The notes under the pieces: generated by a model
The model's input: only the letters and a program-made list of their open reading frames with translations
Database searches by the model: none
What the model was told of the DNA's origin: nothing
Shown here: positions 42,593 through 51,876 of the stretch, piece after piece
Layout: each line of letters opens with the position of its first letter
Position numbering within the stretch: position 1 is the first letter of the stretch
Program-made: the position numbers and the translations under genes
Assembly (NCBI GenBank): GCA_029762625.1
Contig: JARVGI010000002.1
Coordinates: 374,772 to 438,771, forward strand
Direction of reading: 5' to 3'
DNA: 64,000 nt
From: Methanomicrobiaceae archaeon
GTDB taxonomy: Archaea > Halobacteriota > Methanomicrobia > Methanomicrobiales > Methanomicrobiaceae

Positions 42593-43429
42593 TCAGAGCC
42601 GTTTGTACCACACGTTCATGCTCTCGAACGCGCCACAGATGTTGGTATTGTTGCGCAGGGTTCCCCCGAACTCGTAGCCTGCACGGGCGAAGGTGATATT
42701 GATGGGGTACATTGCCGCCCGGGCGATAGTGTAGGCCGTGTGCATGCCTGCATCCTGCATATCATCCTCCATTGCCGCAAGCAGGGCCGAACACAGGCCC
42801 ATGCCGCGGTAGGAGGGATGCGTGGCAAAATCGGTCATTTCCACGTTCTGCCCATCCCGGTCGATCTCTGCCGACGAAGCGGCGACGATGCGCCCTTCAC
42901 GGACTGCACAGTAGTAGCGAATATGCGTCTGCATCGTCTCGCGGATGTACCCGGGATCGTAGATGGGAAACGGGTAGGTCTCAAAGACCGTATCGTACAG
43001 GGTTGCGAGGGCTTCGGCGTCCTCGGGGCCCGCGGGGCGGATGGCGAACCCGGGCGGGAGCGCACAGGGCCGGGCCGCCTCGCCGCGGGCGAGAGCGGTG
43101 GCGAGCACATCCTCGATGACGTCCGCATCGGCGGGCTCCCTTCGTTGCGGGTCGAGGTATTTTGCATACAAGTAGCCGTCTTCCCTGCCATTGAAGAACC
43201 CGGGCACGACCGCTTCCACCTCGTACCCCCGCTCACGAAACGCCTCGCTTGCCGATGCGGGCACTTTTGCGAAGATCTTGGAATACCCGTGCTCCCGTGC
43301 CAGCGCCTCCGCCTGTTCGAGGGTGAACTGCACGATCCCCGGCCCCAGTTTCATCAGGTAGACCCGGTCGTTCAGCGGCCCGTGCTGGATGACGGTCCCC
43401 TCGCGGGCGATGATCGTATCAGTCGTCAT
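42593..43429 (-). CDS. ablB: Beta-lysine N6-acetyltransferase
   Basis: A 278-residue GNAT-fold enzyme that acetylates beta-lysine to N-epsilon-acetyl-beta-lysine, the compatible solute of methanogens. Family features are the opening '[19 protein letters not shown]', '[10 protein letters not shown]', '[14 protein letters not shown]', and the C-terminal acetyl-CoA fold with '[23 protein letters not shown]' followed by '[15 protein letters not shown]'. Its first 11 bases overlap the 3' end of ablA, so the two are translationally coupled. Expression is expected to rise with salinity, as known for abl operons. It converges on polX. Confidence 0.93.
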   Translation of the reverse strand: MTTDTIIAREGTVIQHGPLNDRVYLMKLGPGIVQFTLEQAEALAREHGYSKIFAKVPASASEAFRERGYEVEAVVPGFFNGREDGYLYAKYLDPQRREPADADVIEDVLATALARGEAARPCALPPGFAIRPAGPEDAEALATLYDTVFETYPFPIYDPGYIRETMQTHIRYYCAVREGRIVAASSAEIDRDGQNVEMTDFATHPSYRGMGLCSALLAAMEDDMQDAGMHTAYTIARAAMYPINITFARAGYEFGGTLRNNTNICGAFESMNVWYKRL

Positions 43430-44732
43430 TCCTGCGATCGATCCTGTCGGTATCCTGCGGCACCAGCGTGATCGTCTCGTCGTAATCGGAGAGCAGTTTC
43501 TCGATACCCACCGCTTTGGACTCGTCCGCGTCTTCCAGTTTGAGTTGCAGCGAGCACTCCTCGCAGTTGCGGTCGCAGTAGACTGGCAGGTAGCAGTCCG
43601 GCTCCCGGTAGGTGGAGATCACGCCCTCGTAGTTCCTGAGCACCACCTTGTTCGTGGACCACGAGATGAGGTAGTTGGGCATGATGGGGATTTTGCCTGC
43701 GCCTCCGGGTGCGTCGATGACGTAGGTGGGGACCGCAAACCCGCTGGTATGCCCGATGAGGCTCTCGATGATCTCGATGCCCTTGCCCACCGGCGTCCGG
43801 AAATGGGCGAGGCCTTCGGAGAGGTCGCACTGGTACATGTAGTACGGCCGCACCCGGTTCTGGACAAGTTTGTGCATCAGGCTCCTCATGATCCGGGGGC
43901 AGTCGTTCACCCCGGCGAGGAGAACCGTCTGGTTGCCGAGGGGTATGCCCGCGTCGGCAAGCCGCGCCAGCGCCTGCTTCGACGAGGTGGTGATCTCACG
44001 GGGGTGGTTGAAGTGGGTGTTGATCCAGAGGGGGTGGTGGCGGGCGAGTATTGCCGCCAGTTCCTCGGTGATCCGGTAGGGGAGGACGACGGGGGCCCGT
44101 GTCCCGATGCGTATCACCTCTACGTGGGGAATGGCCTGCAGCTCGGTGAGGATCCAGTCGAGGCGGTCGTCCGGGAGCATGAGCGGGTCGCCCCCCGATA
44201 AGAGGACGTCGCGGATCCGGGGGTGGTCCGCAATGTACGCGATCGCCTCCCTGATCTCCCGGTCGTCGGGGATCGAGTCGACATCCCCGACTTTCCGTTT
44301 TCTGGTGCAGTGACGGCAGTACATGGCGCAGACGTTGCTGACCAGGAAGAGCACGCGGTCCGGGTAGCGGTGCGTGATGCAGGCCGCGGGGCTGTCGGTA
44401 TCCTCGGCGAGGGGGTCTGCCATGTCATAGCTCTCCACGATGAGCTCTTTTTCCGAGGGGAAGGCCTGCATGAAGACCGGGTCGTTTTCATAGTCGTCGG
44501 CCTGGATCAGCGAGAGGTAGTACGGGGTGATGCGGAGCGGAAACCGCTCCACGGTCTCCTCCAGCTGCTTCCTCTTCTTCTCGGGAAATTCGATTCCCAG
44601 CAATCGCTCGACGGTGCCGATGTCCTGGATGGTGTGGCGGATATGCCACCGCCAGTCTTCCCAATGGGATATCTCTGACCCGTGTTCGATCTTTTCTGCA
44701 ATTTCCTGCTGTGTGGTTGAATAAATGGGCAT
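43419..44732 (-). CDS. ablA: Lysine 2,3-aminomutase
   Basis: A 437-residue radical SAM, PLP-dependent enzyme that converts L-alpha-lysine to L-beta-lysine, the first step of N-epsilon-acetyl-beta-lysine synthesis. The 4Fe-4S motif is [15 protein letters not shown] (Cys135, Cys139, Cys142), with '[19 protein letters not shown]' and the PLP/Lys-substrate region '[20 protein letters not shown]'. Zn-type cysteines near the C-terminus ([12 protein letters not shown]) are as in the KamA family. The ATG at 44732 is used; a TTG three codons upstream is in frame. A TATA element lies at 44771-44778. Confidence 0.95.
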   Translation of the reverse strand: MPIYSTTQQEIAEKIEHGSEISHWEDWRWHIRHTIQDIGTVERLLGIEFPEKKRKQLEETVERFPLRITPYYLSLIQADDYENDPVFMQAFPSEKELIVESYDMADPLAEDTDSPAACITHRYPDRVLFLVSNVCAMYCRHCTRKRKVGDVDSIPDDREIREAIAYIADHPRIRDVLLSGGDPLMLPDDRLDWILTELQAIPHVEVIRIGTRAPVVLPYRITEELAAILARHHPLWINTHFNHPREITTSSKQALARLADAGIPLGNQTVLLAGVNDCPRIMRSLMHKLVQNRVRPYYMYQCDLSEGLAHFRTPVGKGIEIIESLIGHTSGFAVPTYVIDAPGGAGKIPIMPNYLISWSTNKVVLRNYEGVISTYREPDCYLPVYCDRNCEECSLQLKLEDADESKAVGIEKLLSDYDETITLVPQDTDRIDRRNDD

Positions 44733-44770
44733 CGGGAACAAACCTTTGGTGCTACACTATCGAGTTCACC

Positions 44771-44778
44771 CTATATAT
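44771..44778 (-). promoter_or_regulatory. TATA box of the ablA-ablB operon
   Basis: On the leftward strand the run catatata lies about 40-46 bases upstream of the ablA ATG. The expected transcript start near 44748 leaves a short leader containing aaaggt. Salt-responsive elements cannot be recognised by eye. Confidence 0.5.
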
Positions 44779-45188
44779 GTGTTCGTAAAAAACGAAAATT
44801 AAAGGTCAATTGGTAAAATGGGCCTCAAATTGGGTTTATACATTCTATCTTGCGGTGAATGCCCACATTGGAGGAATGGCATGGGCTGATTCCAATTTTC
44901 AGTTCATATTGTCATTTGATCCGGATTGTATGCTCATAGGGGAGTGCCCGCAACCCCGCGTTCGGGGAATTCCCCGGCAAGGCAGGTCTCCGCCACGTAC
45001 CGGAGATCGGCCCCTGCACCACGTTCCAGGAAGTCCTCGCGGGAATGGGAGGAGACGCCCCGCTCGATCCGCTCCCCGCCCGCCTCATGGGTGCGGGCGG
45101 CAGGGGATAAGGATTACATGTATGCCGCCTATCTGCATCCACCGGTCCTGTGCCGGATCCGGAAAGACCGGGGGTTTCGTGAGGAGCC
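44779..45188. other. Intergenic region with a possible coding relic
   Basis: About 400 bases. The left part is AT-rich, the shared upstream zone of ablA. From about 44942 to 45110 one rightward frame reads a protein-like stretch ('EFPGKAGLRHVPEIGPCTTF', 'QEVLAGMGGDAPLDPL') without a start codon. I cannot name it; it may be the end of a deleted gene. Confidence 0.3.
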
Positions 45189-46193
45189 ATGAAAGGCTGG
45201 ATGGCCGTCCTTCTCATCGTGGCGATGGTGTCCGCCGCCTCGGGCCATGTGCCGCTCCCGGGCGGGGGGAACGATCACCTCGAGCATGCGCTCGCCGTGG
45301 ACGATCCGACCAAATCATGGGTCGTCTACGACCGCCTCGATGCGGGGGGGACGGCGAAGTACTACCGGTTCGAGATGAACGAAGGCGAAGAGCTCCGGCT
45401 CAGCGTCTTCACCCCGGAACAGTCTGCGTTTTCCCCCGGAATGGTGGTGATGGGCCCCGGGATCGCACCCTCCGGGATGGTGCCGCCCTTCGTCGAGGTG
45501 CCGGACAGTGCGGGAGCGGCGGTGGTCCCCGGACAGGCACCGGAACAGGCCGAGTTCGAGCCCTTCACGCCCGCAGCCATCTATCCGGGAGCCGCATACT
45601 CGGTGATAGTCCCTGCCGCCGGAATCTACTATGCGGCAGTCTTCGAGCCGGACGAGGGCGGCGCGTTCGGGCTCGTGGTCGGGTTCCGCGAGGAGTTTTC
45701 CACGACCGAGTTTCTGCTCGTCCCCGTCGCCGTACTGGGCATCCACCAGTGGGAGGGCCAGCCACTCGCCGTAATCCTCGTTCCCGTAGCCCTCACCCTC
45801 ATCGCGGGAGCAGGGCTGCTCGCCATCGGGCTGCGGAGGGAAGAGATCGTCCTCTGCTGTCTCTTCGGCTGGCTTGCCATCGGTGCGGCCCTCCTCTATC
45901 TCGGGACCGCCATGATGCTGCTTGTTCAGACCGCAATCGCCCTCGAAAAGACCGGGGCGGATCCCGCCGCCGTGCTCCCTCTCGTTTACGTGCTCGTCTC
46001 GGCCATCCTGGGAACGTTCGCCATCAGGACAGGAATTGCCCGGAATGGGCGCGCCTCCCGGAGAGGCGGTGTATTCATGGTCGTCATCGGCCTTCTCGGC
46101 CTTCTTTCGTGGTCAGGTCTTCTCCTCGGCCCAGTGCTTGCGCTCGCTGCCGGGGTGCTGGGGCTGGTCCGACCGGACGGTGCCGCACCCTGA
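45189..46193 (+). CDS. Exported/membrane hypothetical protein
   Basis: A 334-residue protein. It starts with a signal peptide (MKGWMAVLLIVAMVSAASGH). Residues about 30-165 form an extracytoplasmic beta-rich domain ('WVVYDRLDAGGTAKYYRFEM', 'GEELRLSVFTPE') reminiscent of pre-peptidase/beta-sandwich modules. Residues about 175-330 contain four membrane helices with short charged loops. The start is supported by gaggag at positions -8 to -3. No family is recognised. It is followed by the EFR1-type ferredoxin gene about 95 bases on, possibly one transcript. The ectodomain resembles sensor or surface modules, but no signalling motif is visible. Confidence 0.7.
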   Translation: MKGWMAVLLIVAMVSAASGHVPLPGGGNDHLEHALAVDDPTKSWVVYDRLDAGGTAKYYRFEMNEGEELRLSVFTPEQSAFSPGMVVMGPGIAPSGMVPPFVEVPDSAGAAVVPGQAPEQAEFEPFTPAAIYPGAAYSVIVPAAGIYYAAVFEPDEGGAFGLVVGFREEFSTTEFLLVPVAVLGIHQWEGQPLAVILVPVALTLIAGAGLLAIGLRREEIVLCCLFGWLAIGAALLYLGTAMMLLVQTAIALEKTGADPAAVLPLVYVLVSAILGTFAIRTGIARNGRASRRGGVFMVVIGLLGLLSWSGLLLGPVLALAAGVLGLVRPDGAAP

Positions 46194-46289
46194 TGCCGGG
46201 CAGGGTTTGGAGGCACGGCATACGCTTTGATACGGCATGGATGCCAACCCCCTGTTCATGAGGCTCTGGTGGCAGGGGAGGGCTCGAGG

Positions 46290-47078
46290 GTGAAGACCTG
46301 CATCTACTATTTCAGTGGCACGGGAAACTCGCTCGCCGCAGCGAAGCAGATCTGCGAGGCACTCGGAGACTGCGAGCTCGTCTCCATCGCTTCCCTCGGT
46401 GGCGTCGAAGGGGCGATCGTACCCGAGGCCGAACGGGTGGGCATCGTCTGCCCGATCTACGATTTCGGGCTTCCTGCGATCGTAGCAGCTTTTGCCCGGC
46501 GGCTGCACGCCCCCGACGACTGCTACCTCTTCGCCGTCATCACCTTCGGCGGGGCCGGAAAGTCGGCCCTCACCCAGCTCGACGGCATCCTTCGGGAACG
46601 GGGGAGGGGCCTTGACGCTGCATGGGCCGTGGCCATGCCCGGCAACTTTCCCCCCATCGCACGCCCACCCGAGGGCAGGAAACGGGAGGAAATTCTCGCA
46701 AAGGCGGACACGGCGATTGCGAAGGTCACCGAGAAGATCCGCCGCCGGGAGCATGCACCGCCTGAATTCACCCCTGTGACCTCCCTGCTGCGCAGTCTCA
46801 CCTATCCCCCCTTCATCCGCAATGTGCACGGCGCCGACGGGAAGTTCTGGCTCACGGGCGCCTGCACCTCGTGCGGGACCTGCGAGAAGGTCTGCCCGGT
46901 CGGGAATATCGAGATCGTCGACGGCAGGCCCGTTTGGCAGCACCGCTGCCAGCTCTGCATGGCATGTCTCCACTTCTGCCCGGTCGAGGCCATCCAGTGG
47001 GGGAAAAGGACGGAGCACCGGGGGCGCTACCGCCACCACCGGCTCACCGTGCAGGACATGGAAACGCAGCAGGGGTGA
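46290..47078 (+). CDS. EFR1-family flavodoxin-ferredoxin fusion protein
   Basis: A 262-residue redox protein. Residues 1 to about 150 are a flavodoxin-like FMN-binding domain with the phosphate loop YFSGTGNSLAAAK and 'GIVCPIYDFGLPAIVAAF'. Residues about 195-245 carry two 4Fe-4S clusters, CTSCGTCEKVCPVGNI and CQLCMACLHFCPVEAI. This EFR1 architecture is common in strict anaerobes and moves electrons between ferredoxin and flavin partners; the partner is unknown. The GTG at 46290 is selected because it directly precedes the flavodoxin strand 1 (VKTCIYYFSGTGNS) and follows a gggagggctcgagg ribosome-binding region. Confidence 0.9.
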   Translation: MKTCIYYFSGTGNSLAAAKQICEALGDCELVSIASLGGVEGAIVPEAERVGIVCPIYDFGLPAIVAAFARRLHAPDDCYLFAVITFGGAGKSALTQLDGILRERGRGLDAAWAVAMPGNFPPIARPPEGRKREEILAKADTAIAKVTEKIRRREHAPPEFTPVTSLLRSLTYPPFIRNVHGADGKFWLTGACTSCGTCEKVCPVGNIEIVDGRPVWQHRCQLCMACLHFCPVEAIQWGKRTEHRGRYRHHRLTVQDMETQQG

Positions 47079-47216
47079 GGGGGGCACGGTCCTGCCCCAC
47101 TCTTTCCCGGTGCCGGTCGGTGCGGAGGAGCGATGACCGACCCGAAGAACGAAGCCTCATCATGCGGAACATCCACTAGTGTAACGGTATTCCGGTCCTC
47201 TCCCGGAGTGACTCCC

Positions 47217-47774
47217 ATGACGTCCATACACATTCGCACCGCCCGGCTGGACCTGATCCCGGCCACGATTGCTTTCCTGCACAGCGATCGAGAGGATAGA
47301 CAAACGCTCGCCCGGCTCCTGCATGCCGCCATTCCCTCAGCATGGCCGCCGGCGCTGCTCGATGACGAGACGCTCGGGGAATTTATCCGGATGATGGCGG
47401 ACCATTCTGATCCGAACTTCATCTCCTGGTACTGGGTACGGGACGATCCGGCATGCGGCGAGCGGGTGCTTATCGGGAGCGGGGGGACCGCCTCGTCACC
47501 CGCCGCAGAGGACACGGTGCTTATCGGGTATTCGGTGCTCGAGGAATTCCAGGGACAGGGCTATGCCACCGAGGCGGTGCAGCACCTGATCCCGGCGATC
47601 TTCACTCTTCCCGGCATCCAGCGGATTGTAGCGACGACCTACCCGCATCTTCCGGCATCCATCCAGGTGCTTCAGAAATGCGGGTTTGTGTATTCCGGCG
47701 AGACCTCCTCTGGCGAAGGGATCGAGGAGGGCACGCTCGTTTACGTGCTGGAAAACCCCGATGACCGGGCCTGA
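47217..47774 (+). CDS. GNAT-family acetyltransferase (RimJ/RimL-like)
   Basis: A 185-residue GNAT protein. It begins 'SIHIRTARLDLIPATIAFL', like RimJ/RimL acetyltransferases. The acetyl-CoA loop region is 'IGYSVLEEFQGQGYATEAVQ', followed by 'PGIQRIVATTYPHLPASIQV' and the closing 'LQKCGFVYSGE'. The substrate may be a protein N-terminus or a small amine; the sequence does not say which. The ATG at 47217 is chosen over an in-frame start 28 codons upstream that lacks family sequence. It appears monocistronic. Confidence 0.85.
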   Translation: MTSIHIRTARLDLIPATIAFLHSDREDRQTLARLLHAAIPSAWPPALLDDETLGEFIRMMADHSDPNFISWYWVRDDPACGERVLIGSGGTASSPAAEDTVLIGYSVLEEFQGQGYATEAVQHLIPAIFTLPGIQRIVATTYPHLPASIQVLQKCGFVYSGETSSGEGIEEGTLVYVLENPDDRA

Positions 47775-47839
47775 TCCTGACGATCAGTTTCTTCTGCAAT
47801 TGCGGGAATTCGCCAGTTCGGGCAAAAAAGAAGAGACTG

Positions 47840-48892
47840 CTATCTCTTTTTGTGGGCTCTCCCCATCCAAGCGGTGAAGACCAGGGACGCCAGTACCACC
47901 CCGATGCTCAGCGGCGTGGCGGCTGCCGGCGTCTGTGTCTGCTCCGGTACCAGCGTCGCCCCCGTCAGCTGGCTGACCGTGACGCGTTCGGACGCAGCGA
48001 CGAGCGATCCGTCGACGTACACGGCCGTCGGCTGCAGGGCGAAATCATGCACCTGCACCGTCTCGCCGACATAGCGGATACGGTATTCGATTGTCGTTGT
48101 CTGGCCGGCCGGCAGGGAGGTGATGGTCCTCTCCCAGATGAGGCGCGGTTCGCTCTCGTTTCCTGCCATCACATGGAACTCTTCCTCGGGACTGACGGCC
48201 TCAAAGTCTGAGGTGGGGAAGGTGTCCCGCAGGAGGATGTTCTGCACCGCGGCACCCCCCCGGTTGGCGACGGTGAGGGTCACCGCGCATTCCTGGTTCG
48301 GTTCCGTAATCTCACGGGGAGTGATGGCTTTTTCAACGGCGAGGTTCGCTCCCAGTGTGCTCCATTTTGCCGTGATCGTCGTCGGGTAGACATCCTCCGC
48401 CGTCCAGTAGTACACCGTCCGCCCGTTCCTGCCGTTCTCGTCGATGACGAAGGCCTTGTTCGACGAGATGAGCGAAGGAACCCCCGTCGGGAGTGCCAGC
48501 ACGACCGCAATGCTCCCCGCCCGTGTTGCGGGTGGTTTTCCGTTGATGAGGAGTGTCGGATCGAGCGAGAGCGTCCTGACGGAATCCCCGGCAACATCAA
48601 CGGTGTACTCCAGGAGCACCCCCGTCTTCGTGCCGGGCTCTATGATGGCGGTCTGCGGCGATCCCTTGCCCTCGACGGCCTGAAGGGTCACCTGCTCCTG
48701 CGTCCCGCCCATGTTGCCGAGCGTGTAGGAGATGACCACATCGGCCTTGCGGTCAATATCCACGTCCGCCCGAATGCCATCCACGACCACATTTCCCTCG
48801 TAGAAGAGGGTGCTTGCGGCAGCGCCTTGGCAGAGGAGCGCCGCGCACAGCATCAGTCCGATCAAACCTTTCATCATCGATATTCTCCTCAT
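47840..48892 (-). CDS. Exported protein with C-terminal membrane anchor
   Basis: A 350-residue protein that starts MRRISMMKGLIGLMLCAALL, a signal peptide, and ends in a Thr/Pro linker (PEQTQTPAAATPLS), one membrane helix and a basic tail (GRAHKKR). This is the layout of archaeal surface proteins anchored at the C-terminus. The ectodomain has two or more CARDB/DUF11-like beta modules ('VANRGGAAVQNILLRDTFPTSDF'). The ATG at 48892 overlaps the stop of the upstream gene (ATGA), so it is co-translated with the large Cys-rich protein and may form part of the same surface structure. No enzyme motif is visible. Confidence 0.75.
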   Translation of the reverse strand: MRRISMMKGLIGLMLCAALLCQGAAASTLFYEGNVVVDGIRADVDIDRKADVVISYTLGNMGGTQEQVTLQAVEGKGSPQTAIIEPGTKTGVLLEYTVDVAGDSVRTLSLDPTLLINGKPPATRAGSIAVVLALPTGVPSLISSNKAFVIDENGRNGRTVYYWTAEDVYPTTITAKWSTLGANLAVEKAITPREITEPNQECAVTLTVANRGGAAVQNILLRDTFPTSDFEAVSPEEEFHVMAGNESEPRLIWERTITSLPAGQTTTIEYRIRYVGETVQVHDFALQPTAVYVDGSLVAASERVTVSQLTGATLVPEQTQTPAAATPLSIGVVLASLVFTAWMGRAHKKR

Positions 48893-51639
48893 GGGCACAC
48901 CCCCGGATGGTAGGTATCTTCGCCCGACCAGGTTGCCGGGCAGGTGTCCCCGTCGACGTAGTTCCAGGTGTACCTGCTCGGGCTGACCTTATCGCAGCCT
49001 CCCGGGCCGGCGACGTTGTCCTTCCAGTCCGCACACCAGTACTCTCCGGTGCGATCGTTCCAGAGGCTGTGCGGCACGTGGGCGAACCATGTTTCGTCGA
49101 AATAGTGCCCGAGCGGCCCGTAATCCATGATCCGGTATTTGTTCCGGTAGTTCACGATGTTGAACGTATGGCCACCGTCGCCCCAGTAGCCCTCCATGTA
49201 GTCGGCAAGGTAGGCGCAGTACGAGGACACGCCGAGCTTGCGCATCAGGGCATGGCGGAGGATGGCATAGTCCTCGCAGTCGCCGCAGTAGTCCATCGAA
49301 CACCTGGTGTGGCTGTCCTCGATGGTCCAGCGAGCGCTCTGGATGTTCGGGGCGCCGGAGCCCCACAGGTCGTCGTACACATATTCCATGTGCTGGTCGA
49401 CGTAGTAGCCGACCGCCTCCATGATCGCATCGGTGCTCGTCTCAAGGTCGGTGGCGGTGACCGTGGAGTAGTCGGTCAGGATGACGGCGGTTGGCAGGCC
49501 ACCTCGGCAGGTGTCGTCACGCAGGCAATCGGCATATTCCATCAGGGCCTGGGTGGCGGTCCGATCCACCGCCGAGCTCCCCAGGGAGAACCGGTCCGAT
49601 TCGGGCCCCGAGCCGAATGCCGCATCCGCAAAGCAGTCGGTGCAGGATGCGGGGCATACGCCGCCGCAATCGATGTCCCTCTCGTCCTGGTTCTGCAGCC
49701 CGTCGGCGCAGGTTGCTGTGCACACACCGTCCGTGCACCCGCCCAGGCAGGTGATGTCGATCGAATACACCTCGCAGGTCCCCTCGCCGGGCCGGATGAA
49801 GTACTCCCTGAGGGTGACGCCGTCGATGCAGGTGTCATCGTGCCCCGCGGCATTGCCGCGCCGGTAGTAGTCCACCCCGCCATCGGTGTCCTCGCAGAGG
49901 ATGCAGGCTCCATGGCTGCACCCGTGCGGGCAGCGGTAGTAATCGGTCATGACCCTGAACCCGGTCGTCTCGTCCCACCCGCAGTAGCGCTCGACCACGT
50001 TTCCGTAGTCGCAGTAATCGTTATCGCCGCCGACGCTTCCCGCGGTGTAGTAGTCCAGTCCGCCATCGGTGTCCGGGCAGGTGCATGCACCGCCGCTGCA
50101 TCCGTAGGGACAGGTGACCGCCTCCTGCTCCACACCGTTCTCGCCGCAGGTGAACTCTACCAGGTTGGTGGAAGATAGGCAGTAGTCCTCCGGTCCGGAT
50201 ACGGAGGTGCTCGATGCGCTCCTTCCCACTCTCGAAGACGCGCCGGGAGCGGGCGAGGTCCAGCCGTGACCGGTTTCGATCTCAAACTCTTCGGTGGCGA
50301 TCTGCCCCTGCACGAAGTAATTGCGTCCGCCGTCCGAATCGTAGCAACCGCACCCGTCCGACGTGATCCGGTCATAGAAATCCTCCCAGTAAAAGATCTC
50401 GCCGAAGAGGGCGTCCCACCGCGATACGCGGGTGTAGCAGGGTGTGTAGTACCGATCGCAGCAGTACACCTCGCTGTCGTAGATGAGCCGGCCATCGACC
50501 GAGCAGGCATCGCAGACATCCCCGATGCCGTCCCCGTCGTGGTCGTTCTGGTCCGGGTTGTCGGTATCGATGCAGTTGTCCCAGAGATCGCTCACCCCAT
50601 CGCCATCGGTATCCGTACCGAAGGCCTGGATGCTTACCGCCGCATCCATGGGGGCCGACCCGGTGTCCCGGAAGTTGCCGAACCGGTCCACGGCGATCGC
50701 ACCGAATACCGGCTCTTCCTCAAGGGGAGGGGTGACAAAGTCGCACACATCGTCGTAGCAGACCCGTGCCTTCTCCCCGTTCATCCAGATCCCGATTACG
50801 GCAATGCCGCTCGCATCCTCTGCCTCCACACTATACCGGACCCGTCCGTCGGGCGAGAGCCCGAAGGGCGAGGCGGCGGCCCTGAGGGAGGGGGGATTGC
50901 TCTCCCGCTTCTGGGGGATTGGTGTGGGTGCGGTGGTCTGGGTTGGTGTCGGCGTTTCAGCCGGGGCTGCGGTTGCAGTGGGGGACGGCGTCTGTGTCGA
51001 TGTCGGTGTTTGCGTCAGCGTCTCGGTGGGCGTCGGTGCGGGCAGCTGCTCGTAGCAGTACAGGGGCTCCTGATACTGGTCATAGGCGCAGAGAACCTGA
51101 TTTCCGCCGCAGACGTCGTATCCGAGCTGGTTGGCCTGATCAGGGCTGAGACATACGCAGTCCCCGGTGCACTGCTGGGGAGCGTGTGTCTGCGTCGGTG
51201 CAGGTGTCGCCGTGGGTGTCGGAGACGCCTGGTAGCAGTACATGGGCTCCTGGTACTGGTCGTAGGCGCAGATCACCTGGTTCCCACCACAGACATCGTA
51301 TCCGAGCTGGTTGGCCTGATCAGGGCTGAGACATACGCAGTCCCCGGTGCACTGATGGGGAGCGGGCGTCTGGGTCGGGGTGGGTGCCGGTGTTTTCGTC
51401 GGCGTCGCCGTGGGTGTCGGAGGGGGCTGGTAGCAGTAGAGCGGGTTCTGCGCTTTATCGTAGCCGCAGAGTACCAGTTTCCCGCCGCACGGCAAATACC
51501 CCATTTTTTCCGCCTGCGCTTCCGAGAGGCACGTGCAACCCTTCGGGCAGGTCTCCTCCGCAGCGACGAGGGCGACATGGCTGAACATGATCAGGAGAAT
51601 GCAGATTGTTGCGTGACGGAATCGGTGGATAACGATCAC
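48889..51639 (-). CDS. Secreted Cys-rich protein with thrombospondin-3 and transglutaminase-like domains
   Basis: A 916-residue exported protein. A signal peptide (residues about 1-27) is followed by three Cys-rich repeats ending in YCY (CVCLSPDQANQLGYDVCGGN in two of them), each followed by a Thr/Pro linker. Then come a beta domain, a thrombospondin type-3 calcium-binding region (DTDGDGVSDLWDNC, DHDGDGIGDVCDAC) and several CxxGC/DTDGGxDYY repeats. A C-terminal transglutaminase-like domain has a likely Cys-His-Asp triad in YCGDCEDYAILRH, 'DGGHTFNIV' and 'YRIMDYGPLG'. It may crosslink or cleave amide bonds at the cell surface. The start is GTG at 51639 after ccagag. Its end overlaps the start of the anchored protein downstream. 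Confidence 0.85.
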   Translation of the reverse strand: MIVIHRFRHATICILLIMFSHVALVAAEETCPKGCTCLSEAQAEKMGYLPCGGKLVLCGYDKAQNPLYCYQPPPTPTATPTKTPAPTPTQTPAPHQCTGDCVCLSPDQANQLGYDVCGGNQVICAYDQYQEPMYCYQASPTPTATPAPTQTHAPQQCTGDCVCLSPDQANQLGYDVCGGNQVLCAYDQYQEPLYCYEQLPAPTPTETLTQTPTSTQTPSPTATAAPAETPTPTQTTAPTPIPQKRESNPPSLRAAASPFGLSPDGRVRYSVEAEDASGIAVIGIWMNGEKARVCYDDVCDFVTPPLEEEPVFGAIAVDRFGNFRDTGSAPMDAAVSIQAFGTDTDGDGVSDLWDNCIDTDNPDQNDHDGDGIGDVCDACSVDGRLIYDSEVYCCDRYYTPCYTRVSRWDALFGEIFYWEDFYDRITSDGCGCYDSDGGRNYFVQGQIATEEFEIETGHGWTSPAPGASSRVGRSASSTSVSGPEDYCLSSTNLVEFTCGENGVEQEAVTCPYGCSGGACTCPDTDGGLDYYTAGSVGGDNDYCDYGNVVERYCGWDETTGFRVMTDYYRCPHGCSHGACILCEDTDGGVDYYRRGNAAGHDDTCIDGVTLREYFIRPGEGTCEVYSIDITCLGGCTDGVCTATCADGLQNQDERDIDCGGVCPASCTDCFADAAFGSGPESDRFSLGSSAVDRTATQALMEYADCLRDDTCRGGLPTAVILTDYSTVTATDLETSTDAIMEAVGYYVDQHMEYVYDDLWGSGAPNIQSARWTIEDSHTRCSMDYCGDCEDYAILRHALMRKLGVSSYCAYLADYMEGYWGDGGHTFNIVNYRNKYRIMDYGPLGHYFDETWFAHVPHSLWNDRTGEYWCADWKDNVAGPGGCDKVSPSRYTWNYVDGDTCPATWSGEDTYHPGVCP
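51053..51180 (-). repeat. Coding direct repeat, copy 3 in protein order
   Basis: This 128-base unit encodes one Cys-rich module of the 48889-51639 protein and matches the unit at 51233-51360 with about 11 mismatches by my count, an offset of exactly 180 bases. The 60 bases at 51121-51180 differ at only one position. Confidence 0.85.
51233..51360 (-). repeat. Coding direct repeat, copy 2 in protein order
   Basis: Partner of 51053-51180. A third, strongly diverged module of the same protein lies at about 51431-51550. The near-identity of two copies implies recent duplication or gene conversion. Confidence 0.85.
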
Positions 51640-51876
51640 CTCTGGAATGGCTCAATACTAATCAGGGGTTGGTATGTGGGTATTTAAAAAGGAGGAAATG
51701 TTCATTGCGGGGTTTTTTGCAAATGCAAGCGAGGGAAGGGACAGATCCCCTTGCGGCTCGATCCCGCCGGCCCGGTTTCTGCCGCACCGGGGCCAAAGAG
51801 CCCAACGTCATGGCCCGAACATCCGCCGCGGGGGATGCGGGTATGGCAGAGGGGGTCGAGGGAGGCCTCCTGCCGG

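Noticed and set aside
44810-46261. Long open frame of 483 codons across the 45189 gene
   Set aside because: It is Arg/Pro/Gly-rich nonsense in the wrong frame of a gene with a clear signal peptide and membrane helices; long antisense or shifted frames are expected in GC-rich DNA.
48814-50178. Long rightward open frame opposite the Cys-rich surface protein
   Set aside because: It is the shadow of the leftward gene, whose repeats, Cys pattern and transglutaminase motifs are convincing.
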